Of a stretch of DNA of 64,000 nucleotides, positions 11,235-23,369 are shown piece after piece. The notes beneath the pieces are model-generated. The model worked only from the letters and a program-made list of their open reading frames with translations, was not told the DNA's origin and did not search any database. This DNA is from Lunularia cruciata. Taxonomy: Eukaryota; Streptophyta; Marchantiopsida; Lunulariales; Lunulariaceae. The DNA is taken from contig OX419757.1 of NCBI GenBank assembly GCA_948567375.1, positions 32,550,001-32,614,000 of the forward strand. Direction: 5' to 3'. Numbering within the stretch: the stretch's first letter is position 1; each line of letters starts with the position of its first letter. The position numbers and the translations under genes are program-made.

Positions 11235-12260
11235 TTAATCTGCCATCGTCATCTGACCAAACATCAAACCTATTGACAAAAAATTATATAAAATAATATA
11301 CACTGACATCCACTTTAACAAATAAGCATTTCTACTATTGTCTTTGAGTTGCACTCTTAGCTCACAAAGAGAATTCCATCTACCTTTCAATACTTCTATA
11401 CAATGCTCATTTATAACTCTTGCCTTTGCCAAATATTCATTAAACCCCTGCTTGTCCTCTGATCAAGCCTGCTTGAAAGTGAGGACTAGATGATGCGTAG
11501 CTACATGACCCAAATCACCTAAAAGGTACTCTTGTGCCTCAAAAGTGCAACAACTCCTTCTTTGGTTCAAATCATTCCATAGTGAGGATTTTTTCAAATA
11601 AATCATATCATGACATGACCTTGGCATTCTTGCAAATAAACAAATCAAATTATACTTTTAGTAAACCATACAAAGAGGATCACCAATGCATTGAAAAGAT
11701 ACCTAACAAAACAACACATAACATAAAACGTACCTCCAAAAAATGTATAATTCTCCTTTTATCATCACAAATCACTTGGTTGTGTACAGAATATGAACCC
11801 TTGTGGCTGAAATATATCTCCCCGTCCACTGTTGGTCAAGTTGCAAGAGGAAAAAATGTTCAATCTACGAAACCAACACAACCAGGAAAAAATTTCTGTG
11901 CAAAAATAGTGGACATCTTCCTCCTCTCCTCGAGCTCAAGCAAATTGACTCCTCATCACATCTAATATGGCTGTCATAAGTCTATCAGTAAAAGCAATTG
12001 TTGAACCAACACTAATGCTCCAAATATTTAAACCCCGTGCAACAAAAGCTCTATTGTCGTGATGCCCAAATGTATCCAAGGCTAGGGCAACTTGGATCCA
12101 CACGGGTGTTTGCTCTCTTTGGTAGCTTTTCTCAAAAATTGTGTGTCTTAATCAAATCCACTAATGTTGAAAAAGAATTGACATCCATTCTAGTAAGATT
12201 TCTAAAATACTCCATCACAAACTCTCTACTACAAGGGTAAGTAACACAAGATTCCAAGTA
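11235..12260 (-). pseudogene. PIF/Harbinger DDE transposase relic
   Basis: On the minus strand, pieces of one transposase appear in order. An N-terminal part near 12240-12020 reads NSFSTLVDLIKTHNF. The first catalytic segment near 11880-11760 reads GFVD, then after a stop YFSHKGSYSVHNQVICDDK. The second reads EYLLGDLGHVATHHLV near 11530. The C-terminal segment reads ARVINEHCIEVLKGRW, with the likely catalytic E, near 11420. These fit the DDE_Tnp_4 family of PIF/Harbinger transposons, which cut and paste DNA. Multiple stops and frame changes make it inactive. Terminal inverted repeats were not located. Confidence 0.7.
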
Positions 12261-12481
12261 TCAATGAGTTTGTGCATACTCCCACCCACTAATAAAAAAT
12301 TCTAGCATATCTAAATCTCCTCTTAATTCTTAGTCTTCATCTTCTAATCCTTGTAGCGATATCTCCAAATCTAACCAATTCATCCATTGAATACATTTTC
12401 TAATATTTCTGGTTAGTTTTACAAGAGTGCTCCCTCTTGCATGACTTGACTCTATTTTCAATCACCACATATAACTCCTTA

Positions 12482-12596
12482 TTGGCAAAGGTGCATCTTT
12501 ATTCTCTGTGCACCAAACGAAAAAAAATCTCATAAATTTTGGCAAAGGGGCATCTCTATTCTCTCTGCATAGAACAAAAAATCAATCTCATAAATT
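12482..12596. repeat. Two-copy tandem repeat, unit about 58 bp
   Basis: GGCAAAGGTGCATCTTTATT... and GGCAAAGGGGCATCTCTATT... are followed in both copies by CTCATAAATTT. The copies are diverged but clearly alignable. Confidence 0.6.
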
Positions 12597-12699
12597 TCAT
12601 TCCATAACAAGAAAATAAGTTCATGAATTTCATTACTCAAGGAGGAACAAGTGCATACATTTCATAGTCATACCAAGAGACAACAATCATAAATTAAAC

Positions 12700-15600
12700 T
12701 TTTTTAAATAATGAAATCAAGGATTTTGGAGAGTAACCCTTCAAACAAAACCACTCCTCCTTCTAATCTTCACACAACACGCACTCAAATCTTCCCACTC
12801 CAAACGAATTCACTCCTCCTTCCAACCTCTGGCTATGGGTCTCTCAAATCTTCTTCCGCTGTTAATTTTTGCATGCACTCATTTTTTCCACTCATGGTCC
12901 CTCGTGCATAAATCTGTCTGTCAACTTTTGATTACCATGGGTGTTCTCAAACATCATGGATTCTCCCTTTGATGGCCGTCACTTTCATTTTAACCCTAAA
13001 CAACATACTTTATTAACCCTAATACGTAATCAATGCACTACGGAGTGATAACGGAAAGTTTCTTATCCCTTATTTTCTATGAACCACCTCATATGGAGTG
13101 TGCTAATAATAAGGAACTTGGCCCAAAGTCCGTAGCGAGACTCTTTCTACCTCCCGTTCACACGTTCACACCCTGTACCGATTTAGTCAACGCTTTGTAA
13201 CTATCTATATGAAAAGTTGGTACTTGGTATAACTCTTTCTGAAACCCCCTAATATCAAAGTACCCCACCCGTATCATTTCTTAAGTGAAAATCTTGAATT
13301 TGAAACGCCCTAATGATCCTCGTTCATCCGAAATATGTGAATAAAGGGACGTAGGGGAGGATGAGCAACTATTTTGTGTGTGCTTCTCTTCGGATTCATC
13401 TTGTTGTTGCCTCAACAAGAAGATATTACAATGATATTTGTGCCTACTCCCGTCTCAAAATTATGCCTTTCCAGATTTCCTCCGAGAGCACATTCCGCTC
13501 CTCGCAATAGTGACAACAGTCCTCATTGTATAGTGACTTCAAAGGTTGGACAAAGACAGTGATGCGCTGTCTGAATAATTTATTGGGCGAGCAATTTGAT
13601 TTAAGGAGTGGTTCTGAAGCTTTATCTGATCGATTATGCGGTATGGCACCGTGTGTTCGACCCTCCTCGACTACCTGCTCTCTCTCTGCATCTGACATTT
13701 TATTCTCGGAGCAAATTTGCGGATCGGATCCGATATTTGCAAAACAGATGTCCGGTGGTTGTTGATTCAAGCGTGGCGAGGAGGTGCGACCGCATTTAGG
13801 AAGTTAAGGAATTATGCAATTCCTCCGCCGTCACGATCACAAAACGACTTGCTCTTAAGTAAATTTAACACGTCTTAGCTATACCATGTCGTGGTCATAT
13901 TGATAGAGGATCAAGTGGGAGTTCAGCACAGTGTTGCTGTAAGCCACGATTTGCATAAAGTAGATTTGGGTTCTGAAAACGGTCCGGGGATGCATGAGTC
14001 GATTCTCCAAGTACGTGTTCTGGAGCAGTTTCCACATAGCGGCTTCAGAGTGAAGCCCGTTTAATTAAGAAATACACCAGTTCATTGCCATCAGCTTCAC
14101 ATTTGGCTATCAAATCTACTAATCATAAACCTGAGCCTACATACGCGTTCGCCATCGGGTCACGAATCTTGAAGAATGAGGTGCATTCAGCTCAGAGGAG
14201 TTACTAGCGAGAATCCCTTTAACATGCACTAAACTGGAACTAAGTGCTCGTTTCCAGCAGCAAATGGTGGTAAATATCTTTGACAAGTCTGACCTCGTCC
14301 AAGACAAATAGATTTTGTTCCAGACAAATGTGGGAGTTGAACTGGTCCTACCCTAGATCAAAATCTCCAGGGTACTTCACTCCATCCCCGTAAGTCTACG
14401 ACCTAAAGCACCCTCATGGTGGACGGTGTCATCGTCGAGGCCTTGTACTCGTCAAAGGGGGGTCTGAACAGAGTTTAAATCCAACTTGAGTCACTATACG
14501 CACCAGCTCCATCCGCATCTGCGAAATATCTAGCCAATTTCAGGGCCCACATTGAGGTCCTGAGCACGATAGATCAGTCGATAAATCACCTCTCCAGAGT
14601 GCAATATTTAAAAGCTCACGATGATGTATATACGCAGAGTTTTACTCCTAGCATTTTGAGTAAGTCCCTCACTCCTTCACTCACCTGTGGATCCTGATGT
14701 CCACCAAACAGAGATATTAAAAACTGTAAATAAATTTATGGTAAACTTTTATGGATAGCTTGTGGGAGTTCAGTGAGCTTGTACGGGAAAGACTCCGATG
14801 CAATAAGGAGCCATAAATATTTTTATGGGAAAATTGAAAATTTGACCTATAACTTGATGCGGCCAGAGTGATTTCATAAATTTTTAGAGTATAAATTAAA
14901 AGCTATTTATATTTATTTTATTAAAAAACCTTCCAAAAAATAATAATTATAAATCAGCAGAAATATTGAACGAATTTCAACTCAATTCAGATGAAATCTG
15001 AAACTCCTTCTTATAGCATTTTCACGCCAATGAATGTGTTTGCCATCTCCTCCAACCAGCTCCCCTACAAAACCATGGGGAAACGTTCGTTTTTAAGTTT
15101 GCGCGAAAGTTAACGTTTTAACTATCAAGAAAGCCGGAACTAATGCAAAATTCATCGAATTGTTGTTGGTGTCAACTCTATTAACGACTGTTTGTTTGCA
15201 TTCATCTGTAAACGAGTTCATTATGTTCGAGGAAGGGAAGTAAAAAAGGAATCCTTGAGAATATTTGGATTCTGTGTTTGAAGAAGCAGAGTTCAAAGTG
15301 AGCCGCACTAAGTGCATGCCTTGCAATACAAGCTTGTCCATCACTTCCTGTTCAAATTGCACGGAAAACCGAAACAGATATCTCTGACTTATAGAAATGT
15401 AGTGCTATCGTTTCTTTTAATCTGGTCTACTTTAGAATGCGTTAGAACGCATTAGAACGCATTTTATAACGTTCTATTTTAAATTGAATTTGAAACGAAC
15501 GTTTCAATAACGAACCCACCATGGCTGGTCTCCTATGCCTTTCCATGGTCAGATAGAAGGCTTTTGCAGCTTCAAGGGCAATAAATAAGGGCGAAAGGTA

Positions 15601-16600
15601 CGTTCGCTGCAACACTGGTGGTTTTGAATGTACGTACCCCACCTTGCAGGTGATAAAAAGAGAATATAGACTAAAGTGTGCAAGAGGAATTCATTTTCTT
15701 GTACATAATCGGCTCTTCTCATTCAGACGTGAACTGTGCTGCGATAGAACTTCTTTCTTTCTCCTGTTTTGGCAGAAGGTTGTAGTGTAGGTCTGTTGAA
15801 CACCGATGAAAGACGTTCAGCTACCCCAGTAGAGGGCAAGTTTGGTTAGAGGAAGGCATTTATATCATGAAGTCATATTCAACGGCAGAAGGAAATCAAG
15901 GGATTATTGGCTCCAGGCTTTATCATCGATTTTACCCCGTAGTCGACATTGATCTGGTAGATAGGACTCATGAAATTATTTAAATGCTTTAGACATGTAC
16001 ATTGATGCCATTTGAGCTGAAAATCATCACTAAGATGACAGAAGAACATTTTCATGATACGTGAGGCATCTTCGGCTCAGGATATCTTAGAAAACGAGAT
16101 GCCCGGGGGATCCTTATTCGAATCATGGATAAAAAAATATGCCTTTCCAGGAGAGGTCCAAAGCATTTCTTTCATTTCGATATTGTCCACGTTGTACCAT
16201 AATGTTTTGATCCTTCGATGGTTTTGCGTATGAGATATAGGGAGATGTGCAGTCGTGACTGAAATAGTATTCACGTCCATCTGATTTGTTCTGGAGACGG
16301 TAAATTTCAACCATGGCATTACCTGAGATTCTTCTTTTTATAATACTTGAGTATTTATTTTCTACTCTACTGACAAGAATACTTCTCTGCTAGTGGAAAC
16401 TCCCAGAGAAGTTGATTAAGTTCTGGTGAAAATTAAATCCACGAGAAAGAAGGGATCGTCAGATAAGAGAAAATCAAGCCTAATTGCCTTTTATCGAGTG
16501 AGCCCATGATCATTTTAGAAGTTAGCTGATTATGCCATTAGCTGCCTGCTTTAAGTGACAACGTAACTCTTAGATGTTTCTCAAAAAGTCTATTTTGATC
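12700..16600. other. No supported gene
   Basis: Mostly single-copy-looking DNA. Frames around 13444-13770 (minus) and 13526-13765 (plus) are the longest and overlap on opposite strands. Minus-strand frames at 16077-16319 have protein-like composition but no recognised motif. A short direct repeat (three AACGCATT-like words near 15435-15465) is the only structure noted. Confidence 0.4.
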
Positions 16601-16612
16601 GTTTATCCTCTT

Positions 16613-16722
16613 GAGAAAAGAAGGCGACCGCGTAGAAAAATTGAAAGATGGGAAAACCCCATCAAGCCGTACAAGGAGAGACGAAAAAGGTAACATGGGG
16701 CTAAACACCATGTTACCTCTGA
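16613..16722 (-). repeat. LINE 3'-tail copy 1
   Basis: On the plus strand it carries GGCGACCGCGTAGAAA, then CCCCATCAAGCCGTACAAGG and a GGTAA..ATGGGGCTAA block. These words are shared with at least seven other places in the window, including the end of the LINE at 34.4 kb. The end GGTAACATGG...CCATGTTACC forms a small inverted repeat. Confidence 0.7.
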
Positions 16723-18019
16723 GTTGGTTACGTCCTTCCCAAGGACAATACCATCCCAAAAGTTGAGCACTGTAGTTTGCTGAGTGTAGGTACTTTGGGA
16801 GTCAAAGCTCCCAAGGATGACAAACGTTCTTCCGGATAGGAACTTCAAAGGTTCTGAACTTCCCACACAGTCCGACGTGTGGATACAGAACGTAACATAC
16901 CATTCGATGACTCAAACCAACTGTCCAGTCGATCCAGGAGGCGTAGGAGTACTGTGCACATGTGGAAATTAGACCATAATCTTTACGATCCATAGGGCCC
17001 ATTGGTTGACAGGCTCCTTCTGATCTCCGAGCGTACCATCAAAGTGTGCCATGTAAGCAGCCAAGTCACTTTTTGTTGATTGGGACTGGTCGCCTCATCT
17101 CATTGGGCATCTTGTTGGTCTCCGGCAGACAGGTCACGCCCTCTATTCTCCCCCGTTTTCAGAAGATTTGGTAGGAGAGCGGACGGTGCGATTGCGCACA
17201 CGCTTGGTGCCTTGCCTTCGTTACTGCCTCTAAAGATATTTCGTTGCGGACTTTGCGGAAACTTGATTTTGCTTGTCTTAGGCGGAAGATGAAGACTTCT
17301 ACTTGGCTTTAATCAAAATGTCGTTGCCTAAACTTAGTGAATTCCAGACAAATGATATTACCCTGGTTCTCTACATGATTGTACGTAAAACTTCACCGTC
17401 TGTTTGCGGAGATAAACAATAAACGGATTTGATCCCACTCGGCTGTTGAGATCACATACGATGCGCATATGCTTTTGGTAAAACGCATGACCTTACCATA
17501 CTCATATCGTAACTTTCCCCTCTGAAAATGAAGCTTCTGCACTCAGGTGAAGGTTTCCTGCATAGGCTGGCTGACGAGGTAAATGGTTTAATAAGGAACC
17601 AAATGCTTTTTCCCCACGAGGTTATGGTTCGTTACCTTATTAATCGAGATGGCTCACAGGTACAGTAAGTTTAGGTTACAGGTTAGGTTACAGTTAGTGA
17701 ACTCTGACCTAAGTGACCTTCGCTATCCATCCATGATATGTCCTGTAGACTCGTGCTTATTGAACGACAAGATCATGATTCACACAATAGATCTGGCCTG
17801 ATATCTAAACGCTCTCTGTCCTGTCAGATCTTTGTCTTTCTACATAACGGCATGGTACATTCTGCTGAGGGTTCAGATAAGATACCGAGATAAGAGATGG
17901 GACTTCAGTTCGTGTAGCACACGAGTTTGATTCCAACGTTCCATTCTTTACTAAACTTTACCTTATATAGTTCCTTGTTAATGTTCACTGTATTTTTCTC
18001 ATTGACAGTCTTACTAACA

Positions 18020-18118
18020 TGGTACTAATACCATGTTCTCGAGAATTTAGGGAATGGCTAACTAATACCATGTTTTTGAGAATTTAAGGAATGGTTATTG
18101 CCACCCTGATTTTTGCTA
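18020..18118. repeat. Two-copy tandem repeat, unit about 48 bp
   Basis: ACTAATACCATGTTCTCGAG... and ACTAATACCATGTTTTTGAG..., each followed by AATTTA-GGAATGG, lie head to tail. Confidence 0.7.
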
Positions 18119-18262
18119 ATGCCACCCATGGACGTGGCCAAAATGACATGGCCCCCTTACACACACATCATGTGCACGGCCCTTGGTATCGTGGTGCTAT
18201 TTGTCCATTCCAAGAAGTAGTAGGGTGGCAATAGCAAAATTCAAGGTTGCATTAGCAGAATT
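18105..18262. repeat. Fold-back (MITE-like) element
   Basis: The left arm reads TTGCCACCCTGATTTTTGCT. The right arm, read in reverse complement from about 18260, contains TTGAATTTTGCTATTGCCAC followed by CCT. The arms are therefore imperfect inverted repeats rich in TTGCCACC and TTTTGCTA words around a spacer of about 90 bp. It fits a small non-autonomous DNA element or a hairpin from an old inverted duplication. No target duplication was resolved. Confidence 0.4.
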
Positions 18263-18993
18263 TTTTTTTGAAAAGAGCAACTATGTAGAAAAACACAAAG
18301 GATGGGAAGACCCCATCAAGCTGTACAAGGATGAGATGAAGAGAAAGTAGTTGGTGCAAGTCAGACTGCCCTAATGCACTGGTACAGGTAGGATCCAATA
18401 GCCTGCACCTTTGCCAGAGCAAGAACGAAGACGTGTTCTAGTAGCTTGAGCAATGGACGAGTCAACTAAGAGAGAATTTAGCATATGCTGACACTATTGC
18501 TCCATCAAGGAAGATTGTAAACCTCTAGTCCAATCTTACGATAGTGAAGCAAAAGATAGAAGGTCCTTGCATGCTCATGGGGATAGAATACCTCTTGTCT
18601 TCCGCAATAACATTTGGAGAAAAAAAGAATCCCTCCTCCACCTCTGTCACATAAGTCTCTAAAACCGGCCTATCAACAACCACAAAATGAGAGGAAAGTA
18701 GGAATGCAGAGAGAGCCCAACTATCCAAAAACCCTATAGGTGTCGTGTCCTCCATAGATAGCAAGCAAACCCCTCCACACAAGATCAATAGAGATGTCTG
18801 TCTACGTGCCAAATCCCCTATCACACACTCAAATGTCCTTGGTCCAATAATATCACCAAAGACTCACATAATACTCCTATCAAAGGCTCTCAAACAAGAT
18901 AGGAAGGTCAAGGAGGGGGAACTATGTGGAGGAGGTAAGTCGGTTGACGAGCAATACTAGAGGAGATTATACCAAATGTTACCTACGGATCTC

Positions 18994-19989
18994 CTAGAAT
19001 GGAAAGTCATCCACATGGGGAACATCCTCTGCAAGGGCAAAGTCTAAGAAGCATGTCACAAAATCCTTAGATCCTACTGGCACTCCAAGAACACATAGTC
19101 CATGTGTAGATGTGATACACCTCTCTGGAAGCTTAAGGTGGGGAGGGATACCTAAAGGGTACCATGCCTTGCACTTTGACACCTTGACTCTCAAGCCTAC
19201 TAGATGTAACTCTGGAGTCAAGTGATCAAAGGTCTGCCTAATCTGATCTACAAGGTCCCTGATGTGTGCATCATCTACCAAGGAGAGAAATACACAACTT
19301 GGCATGGCCATAGTAGTAGATAAGAAAGCTCTAAAGAGAGCCATGGCAAATAAGGGCCCCCTAAAGGATCTCCTTGATGTGTACCAACAATTTACTCCAA
19401 GACGGTTACTCCCTCTTGTGAACAACCATGCTCATAGTATAAGGAAGCAAGAGAGCGATAAAAAGACTGCACAAAAGGAATAAGACTTGCCAAGGATCCA
19501 CCAACCTCCCTTAGCTCTCTAAAGATGGATGCTCGTGAGATGCTATTAAAAGCATTCTCAACATCCACTTGTAGGATGACCCACTCTGGATGGATATCTA
19601 GGAAAGTCTTAATGCCTAGAGATGTAAGCTCACATCCTCCAAGTGTAGCTACTCCAAATTGATGTGGATTGAGGTGCTACTGAAAGTGAGAACGATGCAG
19701 AAGGACATGGCATGGTTGACAAAACCCAAAAAGATCTCTCCAATAGCAATTGGTCTAATGCCCTATGTGTCCTTCTCCATCATGAGAATTTGACTAACAC
19801 ATAACATAACATAACATAACATAACCTATACTTGATAGACATAAGAATGTCTCCTCTCGCTACAATTGTAGCCACTTGAAACAACTTGGTAAAACCACTA
19901 GAAGGATCATCTGCTTGAAAGCAATCTCTAAGGTGCTCATATACTATCTTTGACAAGCCTCTTGAGGAAAGGCGAGGGGCAGTGCACAA
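18994..19989 (-). pseudogene. LINE reverse transcriptase domain, copy 1
   Basis: The 18994-19425 frame has a motif-B-like segment (RSFRGPLFAMALF, where LINEs show G-P-L-F-A) and then the active-site box as SLVDDAHI, standing for the usual FADD. KVSKCKAWYPLG then matches the region after the box in plant LINEs. Further upstream on the minus strand, near 19540-19570, the template for DVENAFNSI-like motif A is recognisable by comparison with copy 2, and the frame at 19780-19989 supplies the N-terminal part. It would perform target-primed reverse transcription. Frames are broken between these pieces. Confidence 0.7.
19797..19826. repeat. (ATAAC)n microsatellite
   Basis: Five head-to-tail ATAAC units. 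It lies inside LINE copy 1 and is absent at the equivalent point of copy 2. Confidence 0.85.
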
Positions 19990-20784
19990 TGCTTGTACAA
20001 AAAGTGACTTATCAAGACATAAAGGTGCTCAGACTTATAATCTAAGACCTCTATTGGTAATCCTTCTCTTGCCATAGGATGTAGTGAGCTTAGGAAAAAT
20101 ATAGTCTCATCAATAGGACTATTCATAGACAAAAGATGTAGCCCTCGTGCTTCTCTACTAAACTCTCACACTCGACACAATGTCCTACACTACATTGTCT
20201 TAATCGAGTGGACTTTGTGGTAGCATGTGGCAAACTTGTCTACTAAAATGTGTAGCCCTAACAGACTCCTCATGTAGGGCCGCCTTATCCCCCACTCGGA
20301 ATCGATGAAATCTAGCAACCACCTCTCTATGCCCCGTGCGTCCCCCTTCTAGCATAACAAAGACACCATCGAGGGAGTAAGAGGAATAAGAACCATGCTA
20401 ATTCATCCAAGGGATCATGTGCCAAGTGGTCAAGTGGTAGGCAAAAAGCATGTTTAGCCTCATCATGGAGTTTACGGTGTAGCCGATGGAATAGATGTGG
20501 ACATGGAAACTAGTCTCAAATAATCTCAAAATGCAACAAACTTGAGAAGCTAACCACTCTCATGACTCGATTGGTATCCTTGGAACGGTCCATGAAAGGA
20601 TAGAGGAAGCATACCGAATTAGCAGAATTAGGTGCGTAATTAGCAGAATTTAAGTTCTATCCTTTTGTAGAATTTGAGGAAAGAACCAGTAGCTATATAC
20701 AGTAAAGCTATCTAATGTGCACTACTGGGGCTGACCTGCATCGGAATGCAAGATGAGAGAAAACTTTGGTTAGTCGTTGAGTGA

Positions 20785-20967
20785 AGAAGGAAGAAGGCGA
20801 TCGCGTGTAATAACAAGAAAGATAGAAGACCCATCATGCCGGACAAAGACCTATCAATCCCGTATAAGGAAAAGACATGGGGTAAAATGGAACTAAGTCC
20901 CATTAGTGTTTCAAGATAAGAGAAATCTGTCCTACAGCACCTAAGCAAATCTAAGCTATGCAAATTT
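20785..20967 (-). repeat. LINE 3'-tail copy 2
   Basis: It has the plus-strand words AAGGCGATCGCGTGTAATAA, GGTAAAATGGAACTAAGTCC, GAGAAATCTGTCCTACAGCA and ending AAGCTATGCAAA. It is a longer version of the shared tail, with an internal duplication of the CCATCA..CCG segment. Confidence 0.7.
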
Positions 20968-20999
20968 AGTGGGGAAGGATGAATTGTTTTGGACTCGTT

Positions 21000-23240
21000 T
21001 CTTTGTGAATAAAAATGAGGTGATTTTGGACGTGGTAGTTTCATTTGCGAGTTACCGGACCGAACCACAGAACGAGACTGGTTGCATAAACTGCTCCAAC
21101 ATTGCTTTGATTCGCGACTGTGACAGGAAGGTGGGATGCAACAGATTATGGGGTCAAAGCGGGACGAAGAAAATGATCACCATTTACTGATTTGTACACT
21201 ATGTGCAAAGTTTCGTGTGTGTTCATCAGATCATTATATAATGCAGAGAAAGCTAATACTTCTGGCTAAATGCTAATTTATTTGAGAACTCAAATGGACC
21301 ACGAGGCTGATTTGCTAAAGGGGAAGCTAAACTAATTCAATCACTCTCAATATTTTGGAGGTTTTGATTATATTCCACATGTCAACCTGCTGATCAAATA
21401 TTCCGACATGCACATGGTTTCATGTACATCGTCTCTCTCTACTTGTCGAAGCTACAACCAAGGAGTCAAAGGGTGGAGCTAAATCTTGCAGAACTTTACA
21501 TGCAAGAAAATTTTGACCGAAAGAAGATGTTTTATTTATTTAGTTTCTCAAAATAAATTCCCGATTCTCACTATGGATCACAATTAGTTCCTGGCCAAGA
21601 CATTTCCCTATGCATCCCAGCAATAAAAGTGAGAAAGGTTTGAGGTGGAATCATTGTCGTACGAAAGGAAGTATCAACTAGATTATGGGAAGCACATGCC
21701 TGTCAGGTAATGTCGGTTCAAAACCACGGAATTTTATTACGAAACACTGAACAAGTGTTTGGAAGAGACAGCTTATAAAGCATGTAAAATTTTTACGATA
21801 CATGGTTCGGCTCAAGTCTCAAATTAGTATTGTCGAAAGTGTGCACGTGAAAGATGAAGAACGAAGAAAATGATAAGAAAAGAAATGGACAAACAGTTAC
21901 TATTGCAACAGAAGCGAGTGAAAACAGGTTGCGAGAGTGCAAGATCTCGGCCTAGGGGAGTGTCAATGAAACTGAAAAGATACAGGGAAGAAAACTAAAT
22001 AGAAAGTGAAGTAGAAAGGTATGATAACGAAAGAGAATGGGTTCATATCGTCCAGTGTAATTAATCACATCTTCTTATTGCACTCATAAGGAACCCCAAA
22101 CTGGAGTTGAGGTACCGGGATTATCATCCCTTATGCTGCCCAACATATACCTGCGCCCATCAATCTGTAATAACTTATTTTTAATGTGTCCTGAAGCCTT
22201 CTCTAGCGATATATTACCCTCATATAACTCGATATATCCATGATTATCAAGGTTGGCGGCTGTTGTTCACTAATCGCACTCGAAAATGCACAGATAACTT
22301 AACTTAGAAAAAAATTGGTGTTGTGCAAGCTTTCACATACTTGGGCCGCACAATATGACGTGCCAAGAGTTCATCAAAGACAGGCTGACACATTGGAGTT
22401 TGTTCGTTTGGTCACAAACAGGAACGCTATCTCCGCTTTGAAACAGAGAAGAAGAACCCCTTGTCCCACGACAAAGTGATCGCCGCTTCCTCGTCAAACT
22501 CTGTCTCTATCTTCTTGAACAGGGCTCGCTCATACAGGGCCCTATGTGGAGGATAAGGTGTAAACAGAACCTAAACCTGGGACATCTACACATTACACAA
22601 CTGAGGCCATTCTACAACTTTTCACTAATGATCCTCCCAAAAGTCTGTGAACAGCCTTAAGATTTGTAGGGGTCGAAAGAGTTAAAGTTCAAACGAAAGT
22701 TTACTACTAAGCTGCTTGGTATAGATCGATCAGTTTACCTTACGACAGGGAATACTCTCACTGAGTCCCTCCTCGGGTGAAGTTACAATACAACTGCGCT
22801 GGCTCGAAGGCGTCCTTATGGTATCAAGCCGGGTAGCTTGTCCTTCGGGTTGAACAAAAAGCTTCAGTTTCTAGTTATGTGTTACTCGATAGTACGATAT
22901 CATTTGGAATTAAGCCTTCAAAGCTCTTTAGATACTGACAATGTGTGTATCTGAACTGACAACTTTAGAAACTCACAACGTGAAACGAGGGTACAGTAAA
23001 TGATCCGATGACGCATTATGATGGCGAGTACCCTTGACTGCAGCTACTTGTGGCATAACATCGAGCTTGAATTGTTTTCGATCTGTTGATGCCACCTACT
23101 GTATGGCATCCATTCGAGTTACAATCTGGGTCATGGGGCATGGTTGAGACACAACGAGAAACCATGATTAATTACCGGTCATCTCAACTGCCGAGGACGC
23201 GAATCAGTGTTTTACTAAAATATACCACCCGGAAAGAAAG
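21000..23240. other. No supported gene
   Basis: No frame longer than about 75 codons and no recognised motif. The sequence is moderately AT-rich and looks single-copy within the window. Confidence 0.4.
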
Positions 23241-23254
23241 GTGCAACTATAGAT

Positions 23255-23365
23255 TGCAGATTTCTCATATAGACTCTGTTGGGGCTTAGCCCCATTTTAC
23301 CTTTTTCATCTCTCCCTTGTACGGTTTGATGGGGTCTTCCCATCAAACCGGTCGTCCTTCGCGTG
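23255..23365 (+). repeat. LINE 3'-tail copy 3, opposite orientation
   Basis: TTTCTCATATAGACTCTGTT and GGGGCTTAGCCCCATTTTAC, then TTGTACGGTTTGATGGGGTC, are the reverse complement of the other copies. It is the only one of the eight on the plus strand. Confidence 0.75.
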
Positions 23366-23369
23366 ACTA

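Larger units (their letters stand above)
18265..20600 (-). mobile_element. Non-LTR retrotransposon (LINE) copy 1, degraded
   Basis: On the minus strand, pieces of one ORF appear in order: RT N-terminal segment (LSKIVYEHLRDCFQADD, 19780-19989), RT core with GPLFAMALFRAF and SLVDDAHI (18994-19425), and a region with RVKVSKCKAWYPLG. The left end carries the shared 3' tail (18285-18345). The same order and text recur at 34.4-37.3 kb, but about 0.7 kb between tail and ORF present there is missing here. Stops and shifts are frequent, so it is dead. Confidence 0.75.

Noticed and set aside
13444-13770. Overlapping frames on both strands as an exon
   Set aside because: Composition looks protein-like, but I could not identify a family or consistent splice sites on either strand.
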